NCBI GenBank assembly: GCA_016184235.1
Contig: JACPDC010000094.1
Location: 1 to 11,216, forward strand
Direction: 5' to 3'
DNA length: 11,216 nt
Source: Deltaproteobacteria bacterium
GTDB lineage: Bacteria > Desulfobacterota > Binatia > UBA9968
Below, piece by piece: positions 5,568 through 11,216 of this stretch (the first letter of the stretch is position 1; the number at the start of each line of letters is the position of its first letter). The position numbers were made by a program, and so were the translations under genes. The notes beneath the pieces were generated by a model. It did not search any database. It worked only from the letters and a program-made list of their open reading frames with translations, and had not been told where the DNA came from.

Positions 5568-6917
5568 CTAGAACAAGTAGGTAAACTTGGCGAACGTGCG
5601 GTCGTTTCTTTTCCATTTTCCCCAGAAGGAATTGTTGGCTCCCCAGAAGAGCTCCCAGCCCCCCTCCACCTTGAAGGAGTCGGAGAATTTGTGCATGAAC
5701 TTGGGTTGCACGAACCAGTTGTCGTGGTGGTGGTCGGTGCGGTGGTAATGGATGTTCCAGTTGATCGACATATAGAGCTCGTTGTTTTCATCTATTTTGA
5801 AGGTGAGCCGGGTCAGGATGGAATTTTGGAACGGCCGGTCGAAGATCCCCGACTCGCGGTACTGGTCATTGAACTTTTTGCGCAGGGTGACTTCGCGGAC
5901 GTACTCCAGGTTCCACAGGATGTGCTCCAGGCCGAGATCCTTCACCCAGTCGTAGTCCATCGTATACATGCCGCCAAGAAGGATGGGAAGGATGCTCGTC
6001 GCCCGCCCGCTCTCGTAAAGGCGGGCGGCCCATTCTCCGTGGTACTCGAATTTTCCGCTGGTCGTAGTGAAGTCCGCCCCGATGACGTGCATGCGATTAA
6101 AGCGCGGCCTGGCGACGGTGTCAACGACGCGCACCACGGGCTGCGTATTATACCCGCTAAAATAGCTTGCCGACACGTCCCAGCCGGCAATCGTCTGCTT
6201 GGCCCGGAGCCCCACCTGGACCTTGTCCAGCCTCTTTCCCGGCATTTCCCTTCTCTTGCCGGTGGTGCCCTCGGGAATGCCCAGCGCTCCGAAGGAGGTG
6301 TCCTCCGAGGTCTTGCTGTTAGGAGTCGGGCTCCAGCGGGAGTGCGCCATGGGAAGACGGCTCGGAGTAAAGAACGGCACGACGACGAGGGTGATCGACG
6401 CGTCGGGCGGATAGTAAGTGGCGGCGAAGGAAAAGATCCCGATCTTTTCACGATCAGGGACATCATGGTAATCGCGCGGGTTTAAGTTGTCGGTCGGGTT
6501 GAAGCCGTCGGCGGTCCCCCAGGAATAAAACTGTTTTCCTACCGTCGCGTCATAGTTGTCTCCCCGGTATTTGACATACCCCTCTCTCAGGTAGAAATAA
6601 GGATCCCGCAGAGTGGTGTCGCGGAAATCCTGAAAGGCGCCGGCGGTATAGTTCGCGGTGTCCGCTTTCCACTGGGGCACCAGGAAGAAGCGCCAGTTTT
6701 CCTGGAAGGTCTGATCCACCTCGAGTCTCACAATCCCTTCCTGGCGGACCGTTCTCTGCTCGGCTTCCGTCGTGTGAAAGTGAGCGAAGTTTTTGTAGAG
6801 CAAGGTCCCCTTCACGTGGTCTTTGAACCACTGCTGGAACGGGTTTTCATCTTGCGCCGAGGCAGGGGAGAAAAAGAGCACCGAGGAGACCAGCAAAGCC
6901 GCAAAAAACAGGCGCAT
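5568..6917 (-). CDS. Outer-membrane beta-barrel protein (DUF1302-like), exporter partner
   Basis: 449 aa from the ATG at 6917. This start gives a textbook signal peptide, MRLFFAALLVSS...SPASA, cut before QDEN. An upstream in-frame ATG at 6947 adds ten residues (MGNSVYDVLI) that would spoil the n-region, and neither start has a clear Shine-Dalgarno. The mature protein alternates short hydrophobic, aromatic-rich strands with polar turns and ends in KFTYLF. A C-terminal Phe is the sorting signal of outer-membrane barrels. The block VGKQFYSWGTADGFNPTDNL (136-155 counting from ATG 6947) resembles the strand-turn signature of DUF1302/alginate-export-like barrels encoded with RND exporters. It is the first gene of the operon, 33 bp before the LolA-like gene. 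The three products would sit in outer membrane, periplasm and inner membrane. The barrel's cargo cannot be read from the sequence. Family assignment is from recall of motif style, so it is less sure than the barrel call itself. Confidence 0.82.
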   Translation of the reverse strand: MRLFFAALLVSSVLFFSPASAQDENPFQQWFKDHVKGTLLYKNFAHFHTTEAEQRTVRQEGIVRLEVDQTFQENWRFFLVPQWKADTANYTAGAFQDFRDTTLRDPYFYLREGYVKYRGDNYDATVGKQFYSWGTADGFNPTDNLNPRDYHDVPDREKIGIFSFAATYYPPDASITLVVVPFFTPSRLPMAHSRWSPTPNSKTSEDTSFGALGIPEGTTGKRREMPGKRLDKVQVGLRAKQTIAGWDVSASYFSGYNTQPVVRVVDTVARPRFNRMHVIGADFTTTSGKFEYHGEWAARLYESGRATSILPILLGGMYTMDYDWVKDLGLEHILWNLEYVREVTLRKKFNDQYRESGIFDRPFQNSILTRLTFKIDENNELYMSINWNIHYHRTDHHHDNWFVQPKFMHKFSDSFKVEGGWELFWGANNSFWGKWKRNDRTFAKFTYLF

Positions 6918-6928
6918 GATTAACACGT

Positions 6929-6958
6929 CGTATACGCTATTTCCCATGGTTAGGTCAA
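6929..6958 (-). promoter_or_regulatory. Possible promoter of the barrel-LolA-RND operon
   Basis: On the minus strand TTGACC (6958-6953) and TATACG (6934-6929) are 18 bp apart. The expected start near 6922 would put the ATG at 6917 almost at the 5' end of the transcript and exclude the ATG at 6947. No TGTGA-N6-TCACA site is seen here. Weak evidence from two boxes only. Confidence 0.3.
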
Positions 6959-6996
6959 TAGTTTGCGGCTAAATTACCATTTTATTTATCCGGCGG

Positions 6997-8643
6997 ATGT
7001 CTTATATTAAGACCATGGCCGCGGAAGAAATCCGTCAGCTCGAGGAGCTGTGCCGCAAGAACCCGGACGACCCCGAGGCGCTGCTGCGGCTGGCCGAGGC
7101 CCACGAGCGGGGAGGGAGTCCGGGGAAGGCGTTGCTGACTTATGCGCAGGCCATTCACTGCGATTGGAGCGCGGCCGCGTGGGTAGATTTTCACGTCCGT
7201 TGCTACAGCCGCGCCATGGAATCGATGCAGCGAATCCTGCACACGCTCGAAGAGCGGGCGCGTCTGGATCCGGCTCCCGAGACTCGCGCCTACCTGGCTT
7301 GCGCCTACGCGCAGACCGGCCGTATGGCGGAGGCCCTGGAAAAATTTGCGGGGGCGAAGGGAGGCCGGAATCCCGGCCCCGGCCTGCCGGAATTCCTCCT
7401 GGAAGGCTATCGCGCCGTGGCCCGGGGCGCGCTCACCGAGGCTCTCGGCAATCAACTCGAATGGGTCCGCCGGCATGCCGCGCTGGTGCTCGCCGATCTC
7501 GGGGACAAGTCCGGTACTCCGGTCCTGGTAAAGGCGTTGAAGGAGGAGAACTGGCTGTCGCGGGAGGAAGCGGCGCTGGCGCTGGCGGAGCTGGGGCACC
7601 GGTCCGGGCTGACGGCCCTTACCGACGCCTTGAAAGATCAGAATCCGGAAGTCCGTAAAGACGCCGCGAAGGCCCTGTTGAAAGTCGGGGATAAGTCCAC
7701 CGTGGACGCCCTCATAGAGGCCCTCAAAGATCACAACCCCAATGTTCGCATGGACGCCGCTATCGCGCTGACCAGACTGGGCGATTCCTCTTCGCTTCCC
7801 GCGCTCAGAGAGGCCTTAAGGGACGAAAACTGGACTGTGCGCGTCTACGCGGCTCAGGCCCTGGTGCGGCTGGGAGAGGCTTCCGGCAAGGATTTTCTCG
7901 CCGCGGCCCTCAGGGAGCAATCGTGGTACGTGCGCAAGGTTGCCGCGGAGGCGTTGGCGGAACTGGGCGACAAATCCGGCATAGAGACGCTCAGCCTGGC
8001 CCTGAAGGAGCCGAAGTGGAGTGTGCGCTGGCCGGCGATCCAGACCCTGTCGCGATTCGGCGACAAATCCGTTGTCCCGGCTCTGAAAGACGCCTTGCAA
8101 GACGAGAATTGGGCCTTTCGCAGTTACGCGGCCCGGGCGCTGTTAAAGCTGGGTGACGAGACGGGGCTTCCCGTCCTGATCGATTCTCTCAAGGACGAAA
8201 ATTGGCCGTCACGGGAGTTTGCCGCCGTCGCCTTGGCGGAGATGGGCCATAAAGACGGCTTGAAGACCCTGCTGGAGGCGCTCAAGGACAAACAGGAATG
8301 GGTGCGCAAAGGCGCCGCGAAGGCGCTCTCTTGGCTGGGCGACGGCTCGGCCGTGGCGGCGCTGGTGGTGGCGCTCAAGGATGAGAGCTGGGAGGTGCGC
8401 CAGTACGCGGCTCAAGGACTCGGCTGGTTGAAGGATAGAAGCGCCGCGGAAGCCCTGAGCGAAGCTCTCAGGGATCAGCGCTGGGAAGTGCGCGGCCAGG
8501 GAGCCCAGGCGCTCGCGGAGCTGGGCGAGGTTTCCGCCCTGCCCACGCTCTTTGACCTTCTCAGAGATGATCATTGGACCGTGCGCGATTACGCGGCGAA
8601 GGCGATCATCCTTATCATAGAAGGGGTGTCTCCTGATACTTAA
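6997..8643 (+). CDS. TPR and HEAT-repeat scaffold protein, 13 units of 31 residues
   Basis: 548 aa. Residues about 22-53 (NPDDPEALLRLAEAHERGG...) form a TPR-like helical pair, and 94-121 may form a second. From residue 143 to the end the protein is a run of thirteen 31-residue units, all in exact register with no insertions. A typical unit is two helices, LPALREALRDENW then TVRVYAAQALVRLGEASG, the PBS-lyase-type HEAT pattern with V-R-x-x-A-A at the second helix and LGDKSG at the turn. Nine of the thirteen units carry Trp just before the V/S-R. Such arrays form curved protein-binding solenoids. There is no signal peptide, membrane segment or catalytic motif, so it should be cytoplasmic. It is divergent from the barrel operon and converges on the cyclase gene with only 9 bp between stop codons. 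ATG 7015 is an alternative start; neither has a strong RBS. Partner unknown. A link to the transporter or cyclase is only suggested by position. Confidence 0.88.
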   Translation: MSYIKTMAAEEIRQLEELCRKNPDDPEALLRLAEAHERGGSPGKALLTYAQAIHCDWSAAAWVDFHVRCYSRAMESMQRILHTLEERARLDPAPETRAYLACAYAQTGRMAEALEKFAGAKGGRNPGPGLPEFLLEGYRAVARGALTEALGNQLEWVRRHAALVLADLGDKSGTPVLVKALKEENWLSREEAALALAELGHRSGLTALTDALKDQNPEVRKDAAKALLKVGDKSTVDALIEALKDHNPNVRMDAAIALTRLGDSSSLPALREALRDENWTVRVYAAQALVRLGEASGKDFLAAALREQSWYVRKVAAEALAELGDKSGIETLSLALKEPKWSVRWPAIQTLSRFGDKSVVPALKDALQDENWAFRSYAARALLKLGDETGLPVLIDSLKDENWPSREFAAVALAEMGHKDGLKTLLEALKDKQEWVRKGAAKALSWLGDGSAVAALVVALKDESWEVRQYAAQGLGWLKDRSAAEALSEALRDQRWEVRGQGAQALAELGEVSALPTLFDLLRDDHWTVRDYAAKAIILIIEGVSPDT

Positions 8644-8652
8644 AGTTTTTCT

Positions 8653-10473
8653 TTACTTATGCTGCTGCGTATAAGGGGTGCTGGTGTCGAGGGCGAACTC
8701 GACTTCGCCTTCCAGCAAGACTTCCGGACAGTAAACCAGCAAGGGGGCCTCGCGTCCGGTCACCTTTACCTGTCGCAACGCCCGCAGAGGTATCGCGTCT
8801 TTCATTTCCGCGGCGGTGGATTCGCTGATCAGCATGGGCACGCCCAATTCCTTGGTGAGCCCTTCGAGGCGCGACCCCAGATTGACCGTGTCGCCGATCG
8901 CCGTGAACTCGGAGCGAATCTCCGAGCCGATACTTCCCACTACCGCGTCCCCGGAATTGATGCCGACGCCGACTTTGAGGGGCCTGCCGATGATCTGCGT
9001 CCACTTGGGGCCGAGGGACTCCACCAGCTCGATCATCTCCAGGCCCGTCTTTACCGCCCTTACGGCGTCGTCGTCGTGGGATTTAGGCGCGCCGAATATC
9101 GCAAAGACCGCGTCGCCGATAAACTTGTCAATGGTCCCCCCATGTTTGAAGACGATGTGGGTAACCTGTCCGAAGTAATCGCTGAGCAGGTTCACCACCT
9201 GCTCCGGGCCGATCGCCTCCGAGATGCTGGTAAAGCCGCGAATGTCGGAGAAGAGGACGGTGATATGTCTCCGCATCCCCCCGAAACCGAGACCTTCACG
9301 ATCCTTTAACAGTTCCTCGGCGACATCCGCGGAAACATACTTGCTCAAGGTTGCGCGCGTTCGGATGCGTTCCTTCTGCTCCCGGATATAATTGTCCAGC
9401 GTGATGCCGCCGTAGCTCAGCCATACGCCGAGAAAAGTAGGGACCATCGGCATCCAGCTTTGATGGAACGAAAAGAGGTAGAGGCTGGCAAAGATGTGGA
9501 CGCCCATAAGGGTCAAGACCACTGCGAAGGCCTTCATCGGCTTGAAATGAAACGCGACCCAAATAGTGATGGCTGAGAAAAGGATGAAAAGAGTATGATG
9601 ACCCCCGCCGGGAAAAGGAACGATAGGATCATTAGAGGCCAAAGTATCGACGAGGTTGGCTTGAATCTCCACCCCGGCCGTGGGGTCGCTGGCGCTGAAG
9701 GGGGTGGGAAAAATGTCGTGGAGGCTGGGAGAAAATGCCCCGACGATGACGATCTTGTCTTTGAAGACCGAGGGGTCGATCTCGTCGCGTAGGATCCGAT
9801 AATAGGGGACTATGGGATAACTCCTGGGCGGACCTCGGAAGTTGATGAGAAGGGGAGCGAGCGAAATTTCCCTGCCCTGCAGGGCCTCCAGACCGGCGAA
9901 GCCCTGGTAGATCTGATACGCGAGTCCTGGAAACGTCCGATCCTGGAAGGTCAGGGCCTGGCGCGCCCTTCGCACAATTCCATCTCGATCGGTAACCAAA
10001 TTGGCCGGGCCGTAGCCCAAAGCGTGCTCCCGTATCGGAGGAATGGGCAGGTTGATGGTCGTCCTGGGTCCGAAGTCGCTGGGAACTTCAGTGAATTCGG
10101 CCGCAAGAATCACGTTCCCGGCCGCTCTGATGGCGTCAGCGAGCGCCTGGTCCTCTCTGGGATCAGGCTTGGGCTCGGTGAAGAGAATATCAAAGGCGAT
10201 GAGCTTGGGCTGGCCGGCGGCGAGCTTGCGGATCAGCATGGCGTGGAGGGTCCTTGGCCAGGGCCACGGCAGCTGGAGCTCGTCGAAGGAGTCCTGGTCG
10301 ATGGTGACGAGCACGATCGGGACCTTCGAGGCAATCGGACCCCGGATCTGGAACCTGAAGTCTAGGCTCTTCAGCTCGAAGGTATCCAGCAGGCCGCGCT
10401 GGTACGCCAGGAAGACCATGACGGCCAGAGCGGTGCCGATAGCGACCGGCCGGATCAGTTTTTTGTATTCCAT
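8653..10473 (-). CDS. CHASE2-domain membrane adenylate cyclase (class III)
   Basis: 606 aa. One N-terminal membrane helix (about 9-27) is followed by a periplasmic CHASE2 sensor (about 30-290; PIVLVTIDQDSFDELQLPWP, then LIAFDILFTEPKPDPREDQA). Three membrane helices follow (about 293-310, 314-334, 339-357), then a linker with the LSKYVSADVAEEL signature, and a class III cyclase domain (about 400-560). All six canonical active-site residues are present: metal-binding Asp410 (FSDIRGF) and Asp454 (GDAVFAIF), purine-specifying Lys450 (IDKF) and Thr524 (EFTAIGD), and transition-state Asn531 and Arg535 (VNLGSRLE). The Lys/Thr pair is the one used by bacterial adenylate cyclases such as Anabaena CyaB1, so cAMP rather than cGMP is expected. 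An active homodimer would make cAMP from ATP in response to an unknown envelope signal. Its neighbours include two cyclic-nucleotide-binding proteins. The sequence GGA lies almost against the ATG, so the RBS is poor. It is divergent from tadA. Confidence 0.95.
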   Translation of the reverse strand: MEYKKLIRPVAIGTALAVMVFLAYQRGLLDTFELKSLDFRFQIRGPIASKVPIVLVTIDQDSFDELQLPWPWPRTLHAMLIRKLAAGQPKLIAFDILFTEPKPDPREDQALADAIRAAGNVILAAEFTEVPSDFGPRTTINLPIPPIREHALGYGPANLVTDRDGIVRRARQALTFQDRTFPGLAYQIYQGFAGLEALQGREISLAPLLINFRGPPRSYPIVPYYRILRDEIDPSVFKDKIVIVGAFSPSLHDIFPTPFSASDPTAGVEIQANLVDTLASNDPIVPFPGGGHHTLFILFSAITIWVAFHFKPMKAFAVVLTLMGVHIFASLYLFSFHQSWMPMVPTFLGVWLSYGGITLDNYIREQKERIRTRATLSKYVSADVAEELLKDREGLGFGGMRRHITVLFSDIRGFTSISEAIGPEQVVNLLSDYFGQVTHIVFKHGGTIDKFIGDAVFAIFGAPKSHDDDAVRAVKTGLEMIELVESLGPKWTQIIGRPLKVGVGINSGDAVVGSIGSEIRSEFTAIGDTVNLGSRLEGLTKELGVPMLISESTAAEMKDAIPLRALRQVKVTGREAPLLVYCPEVLLEGEVEFALDTSTPYTQQHK

Positions 10474-10496
10474 TCCTTTGCCAGGAGCGGTTCGAG

Positions 10497-10502
10497 ATTA
10501 TA
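10497..10502 (-). promoter_or_regulatory. Candidate -10 box of the adenylate cyclase gene
   Basis: On the minus strand a perfect TATAAT reads from 10502 to 10497, giving a start near 10490 and a leader of only about 17 nt. No canonical -35 is found 16-18 bp upstream; an A-rich stretch lies there instead, and TTGACC at 10540-10535 is too far (32 bp). The rest of the 76-bp divergent spacer to tadA shows no CRP-type palindrome and no clear tadA promoter. Confidence 0.4.
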
Positions 10503-10549
10503 CCTCAATTTCCTTAGCTCTTTTTTTATGTTATGGTCAAGCGGTGTTT

Positions 10550-11032
10550 ATGAATGAGTTTTCCTCGGAGGGGATTTCTGACGACCAGGTCTGGATGGCA
10601 CTTGCGCTGCAGGAGGCGGGGCAAGCGGCTGAGAAAGGCGAAATTCCGGTAGGCGCGGTGGTGGTCCATGGGGGGCAGGTGATCGCTCGGGGTCATAACC
10701 TGCGCGAACAGACGCAGAGCCCGCTGGCGCACGCGGAGATGCTCGCGCTTGAGAGGGCTTCTCAATATCTCGGGAGCTGGCGCCTCAATGACTGCACGCT
10801 CTACGTCACGCTCGAGCCGTGTGTCATGTGCGCCGGGGTGATTCTTCAGGCGCGGGTGGCGCGCGTGGTTTTTGGCTGTTTGGATCCGAAGGGAGGCGCG
10901 GTAGAGTCGCTCTACAGGCTGTGCGAGGATTCCCGGTTGAATCATCATCCTGCCGTAACCGGCGGTGTCTTGAAGCGGGAGTGCGCGGCCGTTCTGAGTG
11001 ATTTTTTTGCCCGACTGCGCGCAGCAGTTTGA
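10550..11032 (+). CDS. tadA: tRNA-specific adenosine deaminase TadA
   Basis: 160 aa, the usual TadA length. It converts adenosine to inosine at the wobble position of tRNA-Arg(ACG) so one tRNA can read three CGN codons. The zinc-dependent cytidine/adenosine deaminase motifs are complete: His61-Ala-Glu63 (HAEM) supplies the first zinc ligand and the catalytic acid, and Pro90-Cys91-x-x-Cys94 (PCVMC) the other two ligands. The family tail DPKGGAVESLYRL...HHP and the C-terminal ECAAVLSDFFARLR helix are also present. The start at ATG 10550 gives the standard N terminus, with Trp15 in the position of the usual YWM motif. GTG 10544 is in frame two codons upstream and cannot be excluded. The frame stays open far upstream, antisense to the cyclase gene, but that part shows no deaminase features. 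It is followed 78 bp later by tRNA-Ser, an arrangement seen in several bacterial groups. Confidence 0.95.
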   Translation: MNEFSSEGISDDQVWMALALQEAGQAAEKGEIPVGAVVVHGGQVIARGHNLREQTQSPLAHAEMLALERASQYLGSWRLNDCTLYVTLEPCVMCAGVILQARVARVVFGCLDPKGGAVESLYRLCEDSRLNHHPAVTGGVLKRECAAVLSDFFARLRAAV

Positions 11033-11033
11033 A

Positions 11034-11100
11034 GTAAAAAGTCAAAAGGAAAAAGGCAAAACGAACGATTTCTTTTAATTTTTACTTTTGCCTTTTAACT
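11034..11100. repeat. Inverted array of A-rich heptamers, possible terminator region
   Basis: Four head-to-tail heptamers of the form G(T/G)(A/C)AAAA fill 11034-11061 without a gap: GTAAAAA, GTCAAAA, GGAAAAA, GGCAAAA. After an 11-nt spacer the complement follows as T-rich units from 11073: TTTTAAT, TTTTAC, TTTTGCC, TTTTAAC. The perfect 11-bp pair is AAAAGGCAAAA (11051-11061) with TTTTGCCTTTT (11086-11096). It begins 1 nt after the tadA stop and ends 10 nt before the tRNA. It could end tadA transcription or be a small mobile palindromic element. A -10-like TTAACT (11095-11100) may serve the tRNA. Confidence 0.6.
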
Positions 11101-11110
11101 TGAGCAACGC

Positions 11111-11202
11111 GGAGAGGTGGCCGAGCCCGGCTGAAGGCGCCTGACTCGAAATCAGGTGTGCCCGGAAGGGCACCGGGGGTTCAAATCCCTCCCTCTCCGC
11201 CA
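11111..11202 (+). tRNA. tRNA-Ser (anticodon CGA), CCA encoded
   Basis: A complete class II tRNA of 92 nt. The acceptor stem is GGAGAGG (11111-11117) with CCTCTCC (11192-11198), discriminator G11199 and genomic CCA at 11200-11202. The anticodon stem CCTGA/TCAGG encloses the loop CTCGAAA, with anticodon CGA at 11147-11149, which reads UCG serine codons. A long variable arm (GTGCCC-GGAA-GGGCAC, 11158-11173) is the serine identity feature. The T arm GGGGG/CCCTC (one G-T wobble) closes the loop TTCAAAT. The last 14 bases of the window (11203-11216) hold nothing identifiable. Confidence 0.98.
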
Positions 11203-11216
11203 TTTTAGTTACTAGT

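Noticed and set aside
4605..6485. A 626-codon open frame on the plus strand
   Set aside because: It runs antisense to the LolA-like and barrel genes, whose signal peptides, RBS and family motifs are clear. Its translation has no domain features and it is explained by high GC in the opposite strand.
8644..8652. T-rich spacer between the HEAT and cyclase genes as a shared terminator
   Set aside because: Only 9 bp, with no stem before the T-run on either strand.
10043..10549. Upstream extension of the tadA frame
   Set aside because: The region is antisense to the cyclase gene. TadA proteins start at the WMxLAL helix, and ATG 10550 gives the normal 160-residue length.

Overview
This window reads as part of a GC-rich (roughly 60% by eye) Gram-negative chromosome. 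A beta-barrel protein, a LolA-like periplasmic protein, signal peptides and a bacterial class II tRNA-Ser with encoded CCA support that. The mix of a CRP-type regulator, an RND/MMPL exporter, a CHASE2 cyclase and HEAT repeats fits an uncultured deltaproteobacterial-type lineage (Desulfobacterota, Binatota, Methylomirabilota or similar). The lineage is inference only; no marker gene here fixes it.

Layout, left to right. (1) 1-477: the C-terminal two thirds of a CRP/FNR-family regulator with an E. coli CRP-type recognition helix, cut by the window edge. (2) 472-728: an 18-bp perfect palindrome containing TGTGA-N6-TCACA, a sigma70-like promoter about 20 bp further on, and a long leader with two inverted-repeat structures. 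(3) 729-1904: a beta-ketoacyl-ACP synthase III-like enzyme with intact Cys-His-Asn triad. (4) 1922-6917, minus strand: a three-gene operon of outer-membrane barrel, LolA-like periplasmic protein and 12-TM RND/MMPL transporter. The transporter carries a CRP-like cyclic-nucleotide-binding domain at its C terminus. (5) 6997-8643: a TPR plus HEAT-repeat protein with 13 units of 31 residues. (6) 8653-10473, minus strand: a membrane adenylate cyclase with a CHASE2 sensor. (7) 10550-11202: tRNA adenosine deaminase tadA and tRNA-Ser(CGA), a housekeeping block, separated by an AT-rich inverted array of heptamers.

The main observation is that three parts of a cyclic-nucleotide circuit lie within 10.5 kb: a predicted cAMP source (CHASE2 cyclase), a transcriptional reader (CRP-like protein plus a matching box before the ketosynthase promoter), and a possible post-translational reader (the binding domain fused to the exporter). 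The simplest model is that an envelope signal raises cAMP, which both turns on an acyl-product enzyme and gates an inner-membrane/periplasm/outer-membrane export route. Each protein family call is well supported by motifs. Their joint function, and the chemical nature of the cargo (probably a lipid), are inference.
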